Shown here piece after piece: positions 24,952 through 35,411 of a stretch of 64,000 bases of DNA. The stretch is from positions 558,001-622,000 of the forward strand of contig CAVXTB010000001.1 in the NCBI GenBank assembly GCA_963764585.1. The letters are read 5' to 3'. Numbering within the stretch: the first letter of the stretch is position 1; the number at the start of each line of letters is the position of its first letter. The translations under genes and the position numbers were made by a program. The notes under the pieces were generated by a model. That model was not told the origin of the DNA. It worked only from the letters and a program-made list of their open reading frames with translations, and made no database searches. The DNA comes from JAOPZW01 sp963764585 (GTDB lineage: Bacteria > Actinomycetota > Thermoleophilia > Solirubrobacterales > Solirubrobacteraceae).

Positions 24952-25623
24952 TCAGCTCGTCAGCCCCGCGATCCCGTTGCGCAGCAGGGCCGCCGCGAGC
25001 GCGATGAGGATCACGGCGGCGACCGTCCGCGCGCGCCGTTCCAGCCAGGCCCGCGCGGATTCGAGGATCCGCTCCGTCGGGCCGCGCGCGACCACGAGCA
25101 TCACGAGCGCCGCGGCAAGGGGCAGCAGCGACGCCACGGCGAAGAAGACCCATTCGACGACGTACCCGGTGGCGCTCGGATCGGTCTCGGAGATGGTCTT
25201 CAGCGCGATCGGGATGAAGCCGCCCGGGTTGGCGAGGATCGCCCCGGCTCCCACGATCGCGACGGCGGGCGACGAGGCGACCTTGCTCATCCGCGTGATC
25301 ATCGCCGCCGTCTTCGCGGGGTCCGCCGGACGGCGCAGCGCGCGCACGACGAAGGCCACGAGCAGCACCGCCGCGACGACGTCGACGACCGCCACCCAGG
25401 TCTTGGGCGTGGACTGGTCCGACGACGCGGCCGCGTCTCCGAGCACGAGCGCCGCCGCGACGCCGACCGCCAGCGTCGCCGTCAGCGCTCCGACGTAGAA
25501 CCACAGGCCCGTGCGCAGCGGCCGCTCGCCCAGGACGAGCGACAGGACGCAGAACGACAGTGTCGTCGGCGACAGCATCGCGGCAAGCGTGACGAGGACG
25601 AGCTCGGCGTCGATCCAACCCAT
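24952..25623 (-). CDS. GAP-family (LysE-like) membrane protein
   Basis: 223 residues, six hydrophobic segments. The opening ELVLVTLAAMLSPTTLSFCVLSLVLGERP and a second PGGFIPIALKTI segment near 130 are the paired Pro-containing repeats of the GAP/LysE-type exporters. GAP proteins in mycobacteria help export glycopeptidolipid or sulfolipid. Here it follows the MMPL exporter on the same strand, separated by a 63-bp gap with a hairpin, so it is probably a separate unit. The substrate is unknown. Confidence 0.7.
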   Translation of the reverse strand: MGWIDAELVLVTLAAMLSPTTLSFCVLSLVLGERPLRTGLWFYVGALTATLAVGVAAALVLGDAAASSDQSTPKTWVAVVDVVAAVLLVAFVVRALRRPADPAKTAAMITRMSKVASSPAVAIVGAGAILANPGGFIPIALKTISETDPSATGYVVEWVFFAVASLLPLAAALVMLVVARGPTERILESARAWLERRARTVAAVILIALAAALLRNGIAGLTS

Positions 25624-25661
25624 GGCGGCGGCGATAGCAAACAGATCGCAGGCGGCCCTGG

Positions 25662-25682
25662 CATCACCCGCGGCGGGTGATG
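25662..25682 (-). terminator. hairpin after the MMPL gene
   Basis: CATCACCCGC/GCGGGTGATG is a perfect 10-bp inverted repeat with a one-base centre, 4 bp after the MMPL stop codon. No T-tract follows on the minus strand, as is common for actinobacterial terminators. Confidence 0.6.
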
Positions 25683-25686
25683 TTCG

Positions 25687-27819
25687 CTACGCGGCCGCCG
25701 GCTCCTCGATCGGGCGGGTCGCCAGCAGCCGCGCCAGCGGGCCGGGCAGCCACCAGTTCCAGCGGCCGAGCAGCTCCATCGCCGCCGGCACGAGGACGAG
25801 GCGCACGATCGTCGCGTCGAGGGCGATGGCGACCGCGCAGCCCAGGCCGATCTGCTGGATCGACGGCACGCCGGTGAGCGTGAAGACGGCGAAGACCACG
25901 ACCATGATCAGCGCCGCGCTGGTGATCGTCCTCGCGCTCGACGCAAGGCCCTCGCCGACCGCGCGGCCGGTGTCGCCGGTCGCGCGCCAGCGTTCGCGGA
26001 TGTTCGACAGCAGGAAGACCTCGTAGTCCATCGACAGCCCGAAGACGACGGTGAGCACGAGCGGTGGCGTGATCGTCTGGACGTGCCCGAAGACCAGCGC
26101 GAGCACGCCGTAGGCCGCGCCGACGCTGAGCAGGTTCATGGCGACCGCCTTGAGCGGCAGCACGACCGAGCGCAGCAGGGCGAGCAGCACCACGTAGGAC
26201 AGCCCGAGCACGAACAGCGCGATCTTCCACATCGAGCCGTCGACGAGGTGCTTGAAGTCGACCAGCGCCGCCGACGTGCCGCCGACCCGCGCGCCGCGCG
26301 GCAGCTCGTCGCGCAGCCGCGCGACGAGGGCCTTCGCGTCGGCGGACTCGCCGTCGTGGCGCGGGAAGGCGGTCACGAGCACATGGGCGCCGTCGCGCGA
26401 GGCCACCGCCGGCGCCACGCGCGCGACCTCCGGGTCGCGGCGCAGCGCGGCGGTCACCACCCCAGCCTCGCCCCGCGGCGCCACGACGCGCACGGGCGTC
26501 GTCGCCCCCGGTCCGGTGAGCGCGCGCGCCGCCTCGAAGCCCTGGCGCGTCTCGTTGTCCGGCGGGAACTGGCGCAGCGCGCCGTCGGTCGTCGTCAGCC
26601 GGATCGCGGGCACCGCCGCGAGCGTCAGCACAAGCGTGCCCGCCGCCAGGAACGCCGCGGGGCGGCGCGTGACGGCACCCGCCCAGCGCGTCCAGAACGA
26701 GGGGCGCTGCGGTGCGCCCGGGCGCGTCGAGCCCGGCCTGCGGGGCGCCCACGAGCGGCGCACGAGCTCGAGCGCGACGAAGAAGCGCCCGCGTGCGTAG
26801 GCGCGGTGGCCGAGCAGCGAGATCAGCGCCGGCAGGAGCGTCGCGGCAGCGAGGACCGAGACGGCGACGACGAGGATCGCGCCGAGCGCCATCGAGCGGA
26901 TCGCGGTCGCATGCACCATCCAGAGGCCGGCCAGCGACACGATGACGGTCAGGCCGGAGAAGGCGACCGCGACGCCGGAGGTCGACAGCGCGGTCGCGCG
27001 CGCCTGCTCGGGCGGGCGCCCGGCGCGCACCTCGGCGCGGTAGCGGGCCAGCACGAACAGCGAGTAGTCCACCGCCACGCCGATGCCGACCATCGACGCC
27101 ATGTTCGTCACGAAGATCGACATCTCGGTGAGCGTCGAGAGCAGGTAGATGAGCGCGCCGGTGACGAGCACCGAGACGAACCCCAGCGCGAGCGGCAGCG
27201 CCGCCGCGGCGAGCGAGCCGAAGGCGGCCACGAGGATCAGCGCGACGAGCGGGAACCCGGCCGACTCGGCGGTGGCGAGGTCCTTCTTGGTCAGGTCCTG
27301 CAGCCCGGCCCACAGCGCGCCCTGGCCGATGAGGTGCACGCCGACCGGCCCGGCGCGCGAGTCGAGCTGCAGCCGGTCGCGCAGGTCGGTGGCCACGTCG
27401 GGCGCGTCGGACTCGGGCACGCCGACCGCGAGCGGGACGATCAGCGGCCGGACCCCGTCGCGGCGCAGCTGCGCCAGCGCGCCGTCCCGCGCGCGGGCGC
27501 CGAGCGCGACGTCGGGCGCGGCGCCCGCGGCCCGCTGGACCTCGCCGAGCGCGGCGCGCACGTCGCCGGCGCGGGCGCCCTCCTCGGGCACGAGCACGGC
27601 GGCGAGCGTCGCGTGGGCGCCGGCGTCGAACTCGCGCCCGAGCGTCGCCTCGACGCGCTGCGAGCCCGAGCCGGGCACCTGGTAGCCCCCGCCCGTGAGG
27701 TTGTCGCCCTGCCGGAGCGCAAACGGCACGGCGGCGGCAACGACGGCGAGCCACAGGGCCACGACGACGAGGCGCCGGCGACGGACGAGGGCGTCGATCC
27801 TGAGCATGAGGGCGTGCAC
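25687..27819 (-). CDS. MMPL-family RND transporter
   Basis: 710 residues. One N-terminal membrane helix (LVVVALWLAVVAAAVPFAL) is followed by a first large extracytoplasmic domain, a five-helix bundle around residues 175-330 containing the proton-relay type segment GVAVDYSLFVLARYRAEV, then a repeat of this plan with GLSMDYEVFLLSNIRE near 605. Duplicated Asp-Tyr pairs in both halves are characteristic of MMPL proteins, which export lipids or drugs using the proton gradient. A 22-bp palindrome just upstream matches the one at the adjacent tetR, indicating repression by that regulator. Confidence 0.9.
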   Translation of the reverse strand: MHALMLRIDALVRRRRLVVVALWLAVVAAAVPFALRQGDNLTGGGYQVPGSGSQRVEATLGREFDAGAHATLAAVLVPEEGARAGDVRAALGEVQRAAGAAPDVALGARARDGALAQLRRDGVRPLIVPLAVGVPESDAPDVATDLRDRLQLDSRAGPVGVHLIGQGALWAGLQDLTKKDLATAESAGFPLVALILVAAFGSLAAAALPLALGFVSVLVTGALIYLLSTLTEMSIFVTNMASMVGIGVAVDYSLFVLARYRAEVRAGRPPEQARATALSTSGVAVAFSGLTVIVSLAGLWMVHATAIRSMALGAILVVAVSVLAAATLLPALISLLGHRAYARGRFFVALELVRRSWAPRRPGSTRPGAPQRPSFWTRWAGAVTRRPAAFLAAGTLVLTLAAVPAIRLTTTDGALRQFPPDNETRQGFEAARALTGPGATTPVRVVAPRGEAGVVTAALRRDPEVARVAPAVASRDGAHVLVTAFPRHDGESADAKALVARLRDELPRGARVGGTSAALVDFKHLVDGSMWKIALFVLGLSYVVLLALLRSVVLPLKAVAMNLLSVGAAYGVLALVFGHVQTITPPLVLTVVFGLSMDYEVFLLSNIRERWRATGDTGRAVGEGLASSARTITSAALIMVVVFAVFTLTGVPSIQQIGLGCAVAIALDATIVRLVLVPAAMELLGRWNWWLPGPLARLLATRPIEEPAAA

Positions 27820-27828
27820 GGATGCTCC

Positions 27829-27850
27829 TTGGCTGGCTGGCCAACCAAGA
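27829..27850. promoter_or_regulatory. TetR operator at the MMPL gene
   Basis: CTTGGCTGGCTGGCCAACCAAG-type imperfect palindrome: arms CTTGGxTGG and CCAxCCAAG. It lies 10 bp upstream of the MMPL start codon on the minus strand. The core TxGCTGGC-N-GGCCAxCC is shared with 28553-28571 beside the tetR gene. Confidence 0.7.
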
Positions 27851-27938
27851 GTTGCGGGAGCGGCGCGGACGCGCTGTGAGGCGCGTCACAGAGGGCTCGC
27901 GGCGCCCGCGCGCCCGCTCGGTCCAGCAGCGCGCCCGC

Positions 27939-28541
27939 TCAGTCCAGCAGCGCGCGCACCGCCAGCACGCCCGCCTGGATCGTCGCCGAGAAGTCGTGGT
28001 CGGGTTCGGTGAGCATGCGCATGGAGAAGCCGTCGGCCAGCGAGAAGAGCACGTCGGCGACCGCGCCCGGCTCGGCGCGCAGGTGCAGCGCGCCCTCGTC
28101 CTGCTTGCGCGCCAGCAGCCCCGCGACGTGCTCGCGGATGCGGCGCAGCAGCTCGGCGAACTCGGCGGCGATCTCCTCGTTGCGGCGCGACAGCGTGAAG
28201 AGCTCGAAGACGACGGTGATGAACTCCGGCTCCTCCTTGACGAAGCGCCGGAGTGAGTCGACGAGCGCTTCGATGACGCCGTCGGCGTCGCGCGCGTCGG
28301 CGAGCTGCTCGTCGAGCGCGATCATGCGCAGGTCGCAGTCGTGGCGCACGACCTCGGCGAGCAGTCGCTCCTTGGTGCCGAAGTAGTAGTGCAGCAGCCC
28401 GCGCGAGACGCGCGCCTCGCGCGCGACGTGGTCGAACGTCGAGCCCGCGACGCCGCGCCGCGCGACGCTCGCGCGCATCGCCTCGACGATCCGCTGGGCC
28501 TTCTCGCCCTCGATGGCGCGCTGCTGGGTGGCCGCCTCCAT
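27939..28541 (-). CDS. TetR-family repressor of the MMPL transporter
   Basis: 200 residues from the ATG at 28541; an upstream in-frame start would lie beyond the palindromic operator and is unlikely. Residues about 15-60 are the helix-turn-helix (AQRIVEAMRASVARRGVAGSTFDHVAREARVSRGLLHYYF), and the rest is a helical ligand-binding domain. The gene lies on the same strand as, and upstream of, the MMPL gene with a 119-bp gap. Palindromes of the same core precede both genes, so autoregulation and repression of the exporter are well supported by sequence. Confidence 0.88.
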   Translation of the reverse strand: MEAATQQRAIEGEKAQRIVEAMRASVARRGVAGSTFDHVAREARVSRGLLHYYFGTKERLLAEVVRHDCDLRMIALDEQLADARDADGVIEALVDSLRRFVKEEPEFITVVFELFTLSRRNEEIAAEFAELLRRIREHVAGLLARKQDEGALHLRAEPGAVADVLFSLADGFSMRMLTEPDHDFSATIQAGVLAVRALLD

Positions 28542-28552
28542 GGCACCTAGCC

Positions 28553-28571
28553 TAGCTGGCCGGCCAGCCGA
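28553..28571. promoter_or_regulatory. TetR operator at the tetR gene
   Basis: The core GCTGGCCGGCCAGC (28555-28568) is a perfect 14-bp palindrome, extended to TAGCTGGCCGGCCAGCC. It starts 12 bp upstream of the tetR ATG and shares its sequence with the palindrome in front of the MMPL gene. Confidence 0.75.
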
Positions 28572-28595
28572 GAACGACCGCCGGCCCTGGACGTG

Positions 28596-28622
28596 CGAAG
28601 GGCGCCCGGCGGGCGCCCTTCG
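28596..28622 (-). terminator. strong hairpin after the 155-aa membrane protein gene
   Basis: CGAAGGGCGCCC / GGGCGCCCTTCG is a perfect 12-bp stem with a 3-nt loop (GGC), 24 bp past the stop codon at 28647. No T-tract follows on the minus strand. It ends the hsp20-lon-orf transcription unit. Confidence 0.7.
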
Positions 28623-28646
28623 AGGCAACGTCTGGTGAGACGTCGG

Positions 28647-29114
28647 CTACGAGTTCGACGAGGAGACCGGCTCCTCGCTGGGCGCCGGCGGCGGCGCCGT
28701 GGTCGAGGTGTAGTCGAACTCCTCCTCGGCGCCGAAGAGCGTGTCGAGGACCTTGTTGCGCAGGCCCTCGCTCACGCAGACGGCCACGCCCGCGCCGACC
28801 ACGCCGACGACGAGCAGCTTGCCGATGCCGCCGCGGCGCTTGCGCTTCTTCGGGCCCTCGCGCAGCGCGCTGCCAGCGTCGCGCAAGGCCTCGGCCGCCT
28901 GCTTCATCTCCTTGTGCAGCTTCTTGTCCTCCATGAGCTGCTTGGAGGCGGGCTTGCCGTTGTTCAGTCGGTTAAACGCGGCGCGCGCGTTCTCGTACGC
29001 GGTGACCACGTTCGCACGCAGCTCCGCGTCCTCGACGACCCGGCGAACGTAGGGATTGCCCCACGCCGCCTCGGCGGCCTGGCGCGCGTTGGCCGCCTTG
29101 TTCTTCTGTGCCAT
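28647..29114 (-). CDS. small membrane protein of unknown function downstream of lon
   Basis: 155 residues from an ATG preceded by GAGAGG; a longer frame exists but lacks a better ribosome site. Residues 1-100 are charged and helical (AQKNKAANARQAAEAAWGNP, EMKQAAEALRDAGSALRE), then a basic patch KKRKRRGG, one membrane helix (GKLLVVGVVGAGVAVCV) near residues 108-125 and an acidic, Ser/Pro-rich tail. Topology suggests a cytoplasmic helical domain anchored at the membrane. It follows lon with a 40-bp gap; a TATAGGAT box overlaps lon's stop codon and could give it its own promoter. Function unknown. Confidence 0.75.
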   Translation of the reverse strand: MAQKNKAANARQAAEAAWGNPYVRRVVEDAELRANVVTAYENARAAFNRLNNGKPASKQLMEDKKLHKEMKQAAEALRDAGSALREGPKKRKRRGGIGKLLVVGVVGAGVAVCVSEGLRNKVLDTLFGAEEEFDYTSTTAPPPAPSEEPVSSSNS

Positions 29115-29154
29115 CACAGCCCTCTCAGACGTCGCTTGCTGTCCGTTGACGATC

Positions 29155-31602
<2,448 letters not shown>

Positions 31603-31603
31603 G

Positions 31604-32071
31604 TCACGTCCCTTCGATCGTGTCGCGGTCGACATCGATCGGCACCGAGCGCGAGCGGCTCTCGGGCTGCACGAGCGGCAGCTCGATGCGCAGCATCCCG
31701 TCGCGATAGGTGGCGCGCGCCGCGTCGGCGACGACGTCGGCGCCGAGCTGGATCACGCGGCGGAACGGGCCGAAGTCGATCTCGAGCTGCTGGTAGACGC
31801 GCTGCTCGGCGTCCGCCGGCCGGCGATGGCCGGCGAGCACGAGCTCGCGCCCCTCGATCTCGAGCGTCAGCTCGTCGGGGTCGATGCCCGCGAGCTCGGC
31901 CTGGACGACCGCACGCGGAGGGTCGCCCTCGTAGAAGACGTCGACGGCGGGCGAGAACCCGCCCCGCTTGCGCGGAGCCAGGCCCGTGCGATCGAACACG
32001 TCGCCGAACAGCTCGTCCATCTCGCGGCGCATGCGCTCGAAGTTGGCGAACAGGTCGCGTTCGGGGGGCAT
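31604..32071 (-). CDS. Hsp20 family small heat shock protein
   Basis: 155 residues. The alpha-crystallin domain spans about 45-140: FSPAVDVFYEGDPPRAVVQA, IDPDELTLEIEGRELVLAGHR and the C-terminal DGMLRIELPLVQPE that holds the conserved A/G-x-L motif variant (MLRIELP). The N-terminus FANFERMRREMDELFGDVF is the usual sHsp helix. It prevents aggregation of unfolded proteins without ATP. It is the first gene of the hsp20-lon unit; the divergent DUF427 gene begins 25 bp away. I find no HAIR/HspR inverted repeat upstream. Confidence 0.92.
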   Translation of the reverse strand: MPPERDLFANFERMRREMDELFGDVFDRTGLAPRKRGGFSPAVDVFYEGDPPRAVVQAELAGIDPDELTLEIEGRELVLAGHRRPADAEQRVYQQLEIDFGPFRRVIQLGADVVADAARATYRDGMLRIELPLVQPESRSRSVPIDVDRDTIEGT

Positions 32072-32096
32072 GCACTGAGTTTGCCACGCTGTAGTC

Positions 32097-32867
32097 ATGT
32101 CCCTCACGTTCCCCGGCGCGCCGCTCGCCGCCGAGCCGCCCGCCACCACCAACTACGACATCGACGGGCCCAAGCACCGGCTCTTCCTGCACCCCTTCCC
32201 GCGCCGCGTGCGCGCGCGTCTCGCCGGCGAGACCGTGCTCGACAGCACCCGCGGCGCGCTGCTGCACGAGAGCCAGATCCTGCCGCGCCTGTACGTCCCG
32301 CTCGAGGACCTGCGCACCGACCTGCTCGAGCGCACCACGCACTCCACGCACTGCCCGTTCAAGGGCGACGCCTCGTACTGGTCGGTGCGCGTCGGCGATC
32401 GCGTGGCCGAGAACGCGGTGTGGACCTACGAGGACCCGCTGCCCGCCGCCGAGTGGCTGCGCGGCCTCGTCAGCGTCTACCCCGAGCGCATGGAGGAGTG
32501 GTTCGACGAGGACGAGCAGATCCACGGCCATCTGCGCGACCCCTACCACCGCGTCGACGCCCGCCGCAGCTCGCGCAGCGTCGAGGTCCGCGTCGACGGC
32601 GACGTCGTCGCCCGCAGCGAGCGGCCCGTCGTCGTCTTCGAGACCGGCGTACCGCTGCGCTTCTACATCCCGCGGGAGGACGTCGACGCGGCGCTGGTCG
32701 CGAGCGCGACGACCACCGTCTGCCCGTACAAGGGCGTGGCCACCTACTGGTCGCTGGACGGCGTCGACGACGCGGCGTGGTCCTACGAGGAGCCGCTCGA
32801 GGCGATGACCAAGGCGCGCGGGAACCTGTGCTTCGACGCGTCGAAGGTCGAGGTGGTCGAAGCCTAG
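32097..32867 (+). CDS. tandem DUF427 protein
   Basis: 256 residues made of two DUF427 (NTP_transf_9-like beta) units. The first covers about 25-120 with THCPFKGDASYWSVRVGD and AVWTYEDPLPAAEWLRG; the second about 155-250 with TVCPYKGVATYWSLDGV and AAWSYEEPLEAMTKARG. The paired CPxKG-A-YWS motifs line the presumed small-molecule pocket. Single-domain DUF427 proteins are of unknown function. The two-domain form is common in actinobacteria and probably acts as an intramolecular dimer. It converges with the hydrolase gene by a 4-nt overlap. Confidence 0.85.
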   Translation: MSLTFPGAPLAAEPPATTNYDIDGPKHRLFLHPFPRRVRARLAGETVLDSTRGALLHESQILPRLYVPLEDLRTDLLERTTHSTHCPFKGDASYWSVRVGDRVAENAVWTYEDPLPAAEWLRGLVSVYPERMEEWFDEDEQIHGHLRDPYHRVDARRSSRSVEVRVDGDVVARSERPVVVFETGVPLRFYIPREDVDAALVASATTTVCPYKGVATYWSLDGVDDAAWSYEEPLEAMTKARGNLCFDASKVEVVEA

Positions 32868-33661
32868 ACCTCGAAGACCGCGCCCTCGCGGGCGACGTCG
32901 ACGGGGCCGCCGAAGGCCTTCGAGGCCTCGCTCTGCGCCCACTGCTCGTCGAGCTCGTCGGAGATGTGGGTGAGCACGAGCCGGCGAACGCGCGCCTTCG
33001 AGCCGTGCTCGCCGGCCTCGGCCGGCGTCAGGTGCCCGCGCGGGCCCTCGCGCTCGGGGCGCGGCAGGGTCGCCTCGATCATGAGCAGGTCGGTGCCGTC
33101 GGCGAAGCGCACGAGCTCCTCGTTGGGCGCGCTGTCGGCGCCGTAGGTGAACCGCCCGCCGCCGTTGCTCGAGGAGATGTCGACAGCGCACGTGGGCAGG
33201 AAGTGCGGCACGCGGTGGAAGCGCACGCGCAACGTGCCGACCTCGAGCACGTCGTCGGGGGCGTACTCGTGCAGGTCGAAGGCGTCCTCGACGTGCTCCT
33301 CGCGCATCCCGCCGCCGCCGCAGACCCGGCGCAGCGCGTCGCGGCCGCCTTCGGGCACGTACAGGCGCGGGCGCGCCGGGTTGTCGGTCCCCGGCCAGCG
33401 ATCGACGGGGACCGGCTGCTGGCGCGGCGCGAAGGTGAGCGCCGAGGCGAACGGCACAAGGTCGAGGATGTGGTCGGCGTGCAGGTGGGAGATGACGACG
33501 GCGTCGACGTCGACGTAGTCGACGAAGCGGCGCAGCTTGGAGAACACGCCGTTGCCGCAATCGAGCAGCAGGCAGGAGCGGTCCTCCTCCACGAGGTAGC
33601 CGCTGCAGGCGCCGTCCGCGTCCTGCCAGGCGGGGGACTTGCCCAGGACAGTTATGTGCAA
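32864..33661 (-). CDS. MBL-fold metallo-hydrolase
   Basis: 265 residues from TTG 33661, chosen because GGAGGGA lies 9 nt upstream; a GTG six codons earlier lies before that site. The zinc motif is SHLHADHILD near residue 75, with later His and Asp ligands in RVPHFLPTCA, TYGADSAPN and LVLTHIS. This arrangement (HxHxDH, downstream D and H, ending LTHIS) resembles RNase Z/YhfI-type MBL hydrolases. The natural substrate, a phosphodiester or a small ester, cannot be told. It diverges from the antiporter gene. Confidence 0.88.
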   Translation of the reverse strand: MHITVLGKSPAWQDADGACSGYLVEEDRSCLLLDCGNGVFSKLRRFVDYVDVDAVVISHLHADHILDLVPFASALTFAPRQQPVPVDRWPGTDNPARPRLYVPEGGRDALRRVCGGGGMREEHVEDAFDLHEYAPDDVLEVGTLRVRFHRVPHFLPTCAVDISSSNGGGRFTYGADSAPNEELVRFADGTDLLMIEATLPRPEREGPRGHLTPAEAGEHGSKARVRRLVLTHISDELDEQWAQSEASKAFGGPVDVAREGAVFEV

Positions 33662-33705
33662 GCTCGTCGATCCCTCCACGACGTTGCGTGTGGGACTGTA
33701 CCCGC

Positions 33706-34962
33706 ATGACCTCGTACGAGACGGCGGCAGCCGTGCTCGGCGCGCTGCTCGTTGGCGGGGCGCTGCTGTCCGGGGTCGCCCGGCGCTCGTTCCTGTCGCT
33801 GACAGCGGTCTTCGTGCTCATCGGGTTCATGCTGGGCAGCGGCGGTCTCGAGGTCCTCGAGATCGACCCGCGATCGACCTTCGTGCGCGACCTCTCCCTC
33901 ACCGCGCTCGTGCTGATCCTCTTCCGCGACGGGCTCGAGGTCGAGGCCGAGATGCTGCAGAAGGCCTGGCACCTGCCGTTCCGCAACCTCGTGCTTGCGA
34001 TGCCGATCACCGCCGGGATCGTGGCGCTGGGTACGCACGCAGTCACCGACCTCACGTGGACCGAGTCCTTCCTCGTGGGCGCGCTGCTGTCACCCACCGA
34101 TCCGGTCCTGTCCTCCAGCGTGGTGACCAACCCGCGCGTGCCGCGGATCATCCGCCACTCGCTGAACCTCGAATCCGGGCTCAACGACGGCCTGGCGCTG
34201 CCGCCTGTGCTCGCGCTGCTGGCGGCGCTGTCGGCCGACAGCGACTTCGTGTGGTGGCAGTTCGTCCTGCAAGACGTCACCCTCGGCGTGGCCTACGGCG
34301 TGGTCGTCGGCTACCTCGCCTCGCGCGTGCTGTCGCGCGGCCGCGACCTCGAGTCGTCGATCGCGGCCCATCAGATCGCGCTGTACGCCCTGGGCGTCGC
34401 CTTCCTCACCTACGGACTGACGACGCTGCCGCCGCACGGCAACGGCGTCATCGCCGTCTTCGTCTGCGCGATCGTCCTGGGCATCCGCCGCCCCGACATC
34501 CGCCACTACTTCGAGTCGCGCTCCGACGACATCATCGAGATCGTCAAGCTCGGCATCTTCGTCGTCTTCGGCTCGCTGCTGACGCTCGACGGGCTCTTCG
34601 CCGATGGCTGGGCGGCCGTCGCCGTCGTCGTGGTGACGCTGCTCGTCGCGCGCACGGTGGCCGTGTGGATCGCGCTGGCCGGCACCGGCGTCGACCGCGG
34701 CGAGAAGGCGTTCATGGCGTGGTTCGGGCCCAAGGGCGTGGCGACGATGACCTTCTCGCTGCTGGTGCTCAGCGAGGCGATCCCGCAGGGCGAGCGGATC
34801 TTCAACCTCGCGGCGCTGACCGTCGTGTGCTCGATCGTCGTGCACGGCGTGAGCGACACGCCGGGGGCGGAGTGGATCGCGCGTCGGGCGGAGCGGCGGG
34901 AGGCCGGGGCTGAGCCGCGGCCTGCCGCCGTGGCTGGTGGCGCCGCGCGGCCAGGGCACTGA
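33706..34962 (+). CDS. NhaP-type sodium/proton antiporter
   Basis: 418 residues from the ATG at residue 7 of the longest frame, where the first hydrophobic segment begins. About 12-13 membrane helices. The CPA1 motif is GALLSPTDPVLSSSVV near residue 130 with the ion-binding acidic pair region LNLESGLNDGLALPPVL (about 150-166), then RGEKAFMAWFGPKGVATMTFSLL near 340. It exchanges cytosolic sodium or potassium for protons. The last codons (GGAARPGH and stop) are encoded inside palindromic element B, so its C-terminus was shaped by the repeat. Confidence 0.88.
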   Translation: MTSYETAAAVLGALLVGGALLSGVARRSFLSLTAVFVLIGFMLGSGGLEVLEIDPRSTFVRDLSLTALVLILFRDGLEVEAEMLQKAWHLPFRNLVLAMPITAGIVALGTHAVTDLTWTESFLVGALLSPTDPVLSSSVVTNPRVPRIIRHSLNLESGLNDGLALPPVLALLAALSADSDFVWWQFVLQDVTLGVAYGVVVGYLASRVLSRGRDLESSIAAHQIALYALGVAFLTYGLTTLPPHGNGVIAVFVCAIVLGIRRPDIRHYFESRSDDIIEIVKLGIFVVFGSLLTLDGLFADGWAAVAVVVVTLLVARTVAVWIALAGTGVDRGEKAFMAWFGPKGVATMTFSLLVLSEAIPQGERIFNLAALTVVCSIVVHGVSDTPGAEWIARRAERREAGAEPRPAAVAGGAARPGH

Positions 34963-35166
34963 GGAGAACGAGTCCGCCCGCTTCGGCCGCTCTCGGCCTC
35001 CGCTGGCGCGTCGGCGCTCGTTCCGGAACCGAGTGTCGACTTTGTCAGTCATAGGCCGACAAAGTCGACACTCGGCGTGGGGAGGAGCGCCGCCGCGCAC
35101 AGCGACCGCGCGCGCCGCGCACCGCCGGCCACTCCTTCTCCTCAGTGCCCCAGGCCGCGCGGCGCC
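34939..35166. repeat. palindromic repeat element B with perfect central stem
   Basis: The outer arms GGCGCCGCGCGGCC-AGGGCACTGAGGAGAA (34939-34968) and its complement at 35136-35166 match at all but two positions. At the centre an 18-bp perfect stem (35029-35046 / 35058-35075, core GTGTCGACTTTGTC) has an 11-nt loop AGTCATAGGCC. Its AT-rich core is unlike the surrounding sequence. The left arm contains the stop codon of the antiporter gene, so the element may terminate both flanking genes. The arm ends resemble element A at 5581. Confidence 0.75.
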
Positions 35167-35180
35167 GCGAACGCCGGCGA

Positions 35181-35411
35181 TCACCGATGCAGCGCCGCCT
35201 GCTCCTGCGCGCTCGGGAACGCCCAGGCGGCCTGGGTCCGGCGCTCCTGGCGGAAGGTGAACCGCAGCTGGCGCGGTGGGCGCAGGCCGTCGGGATGATC
35301 CGGCCGGAAGGTCGTGCACGGCTCGTCGAGGTCGAGGGCGCAGAGCAGGTTGCAGCGGAAGTAGCAGTCCTCGCAGGAGACCTTCTTCGCTGCCGCACGT
35401 CCCTTCGCCAT
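35181..35411 (-). CDS. cysteine-rich small protein, possible metal-binding
   Basis: 76 residues. The N-terminus is basic (MAKGRAAAKKVS) and followed by a compact cysteine cluster CEDCYFRCNLLCALDLDEPC with five cysteines in 20 residues, then TTFRP and an Arg/Gln-rich tail. Conservation of C-x2-CYF and LCAL-x4-PC-TFRP is what I recall for similar small actinobacterial proteins, probably binding zinc or an iron-sulfur cluster. An extended upstream region (35412-35592) carries CTGCAA repeats. Function unknown. Confidence 0.65.
   Translation of the reverse strand: MAKGRAAAKKVSCEDCYFRCNLLCALDLDEPCTTFRPDHPDGLRPPRQLRFTFRQERRTQAAWAFPSAQEQAALHR

Noticed and set aside
32072..32096. HspR (HAIR) operator expected in front of hsp20-lon
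   Set aside because: The 25-bp divergent gap and its surroundings show no CTTGAGT-N7-ACTCAAG repeat.
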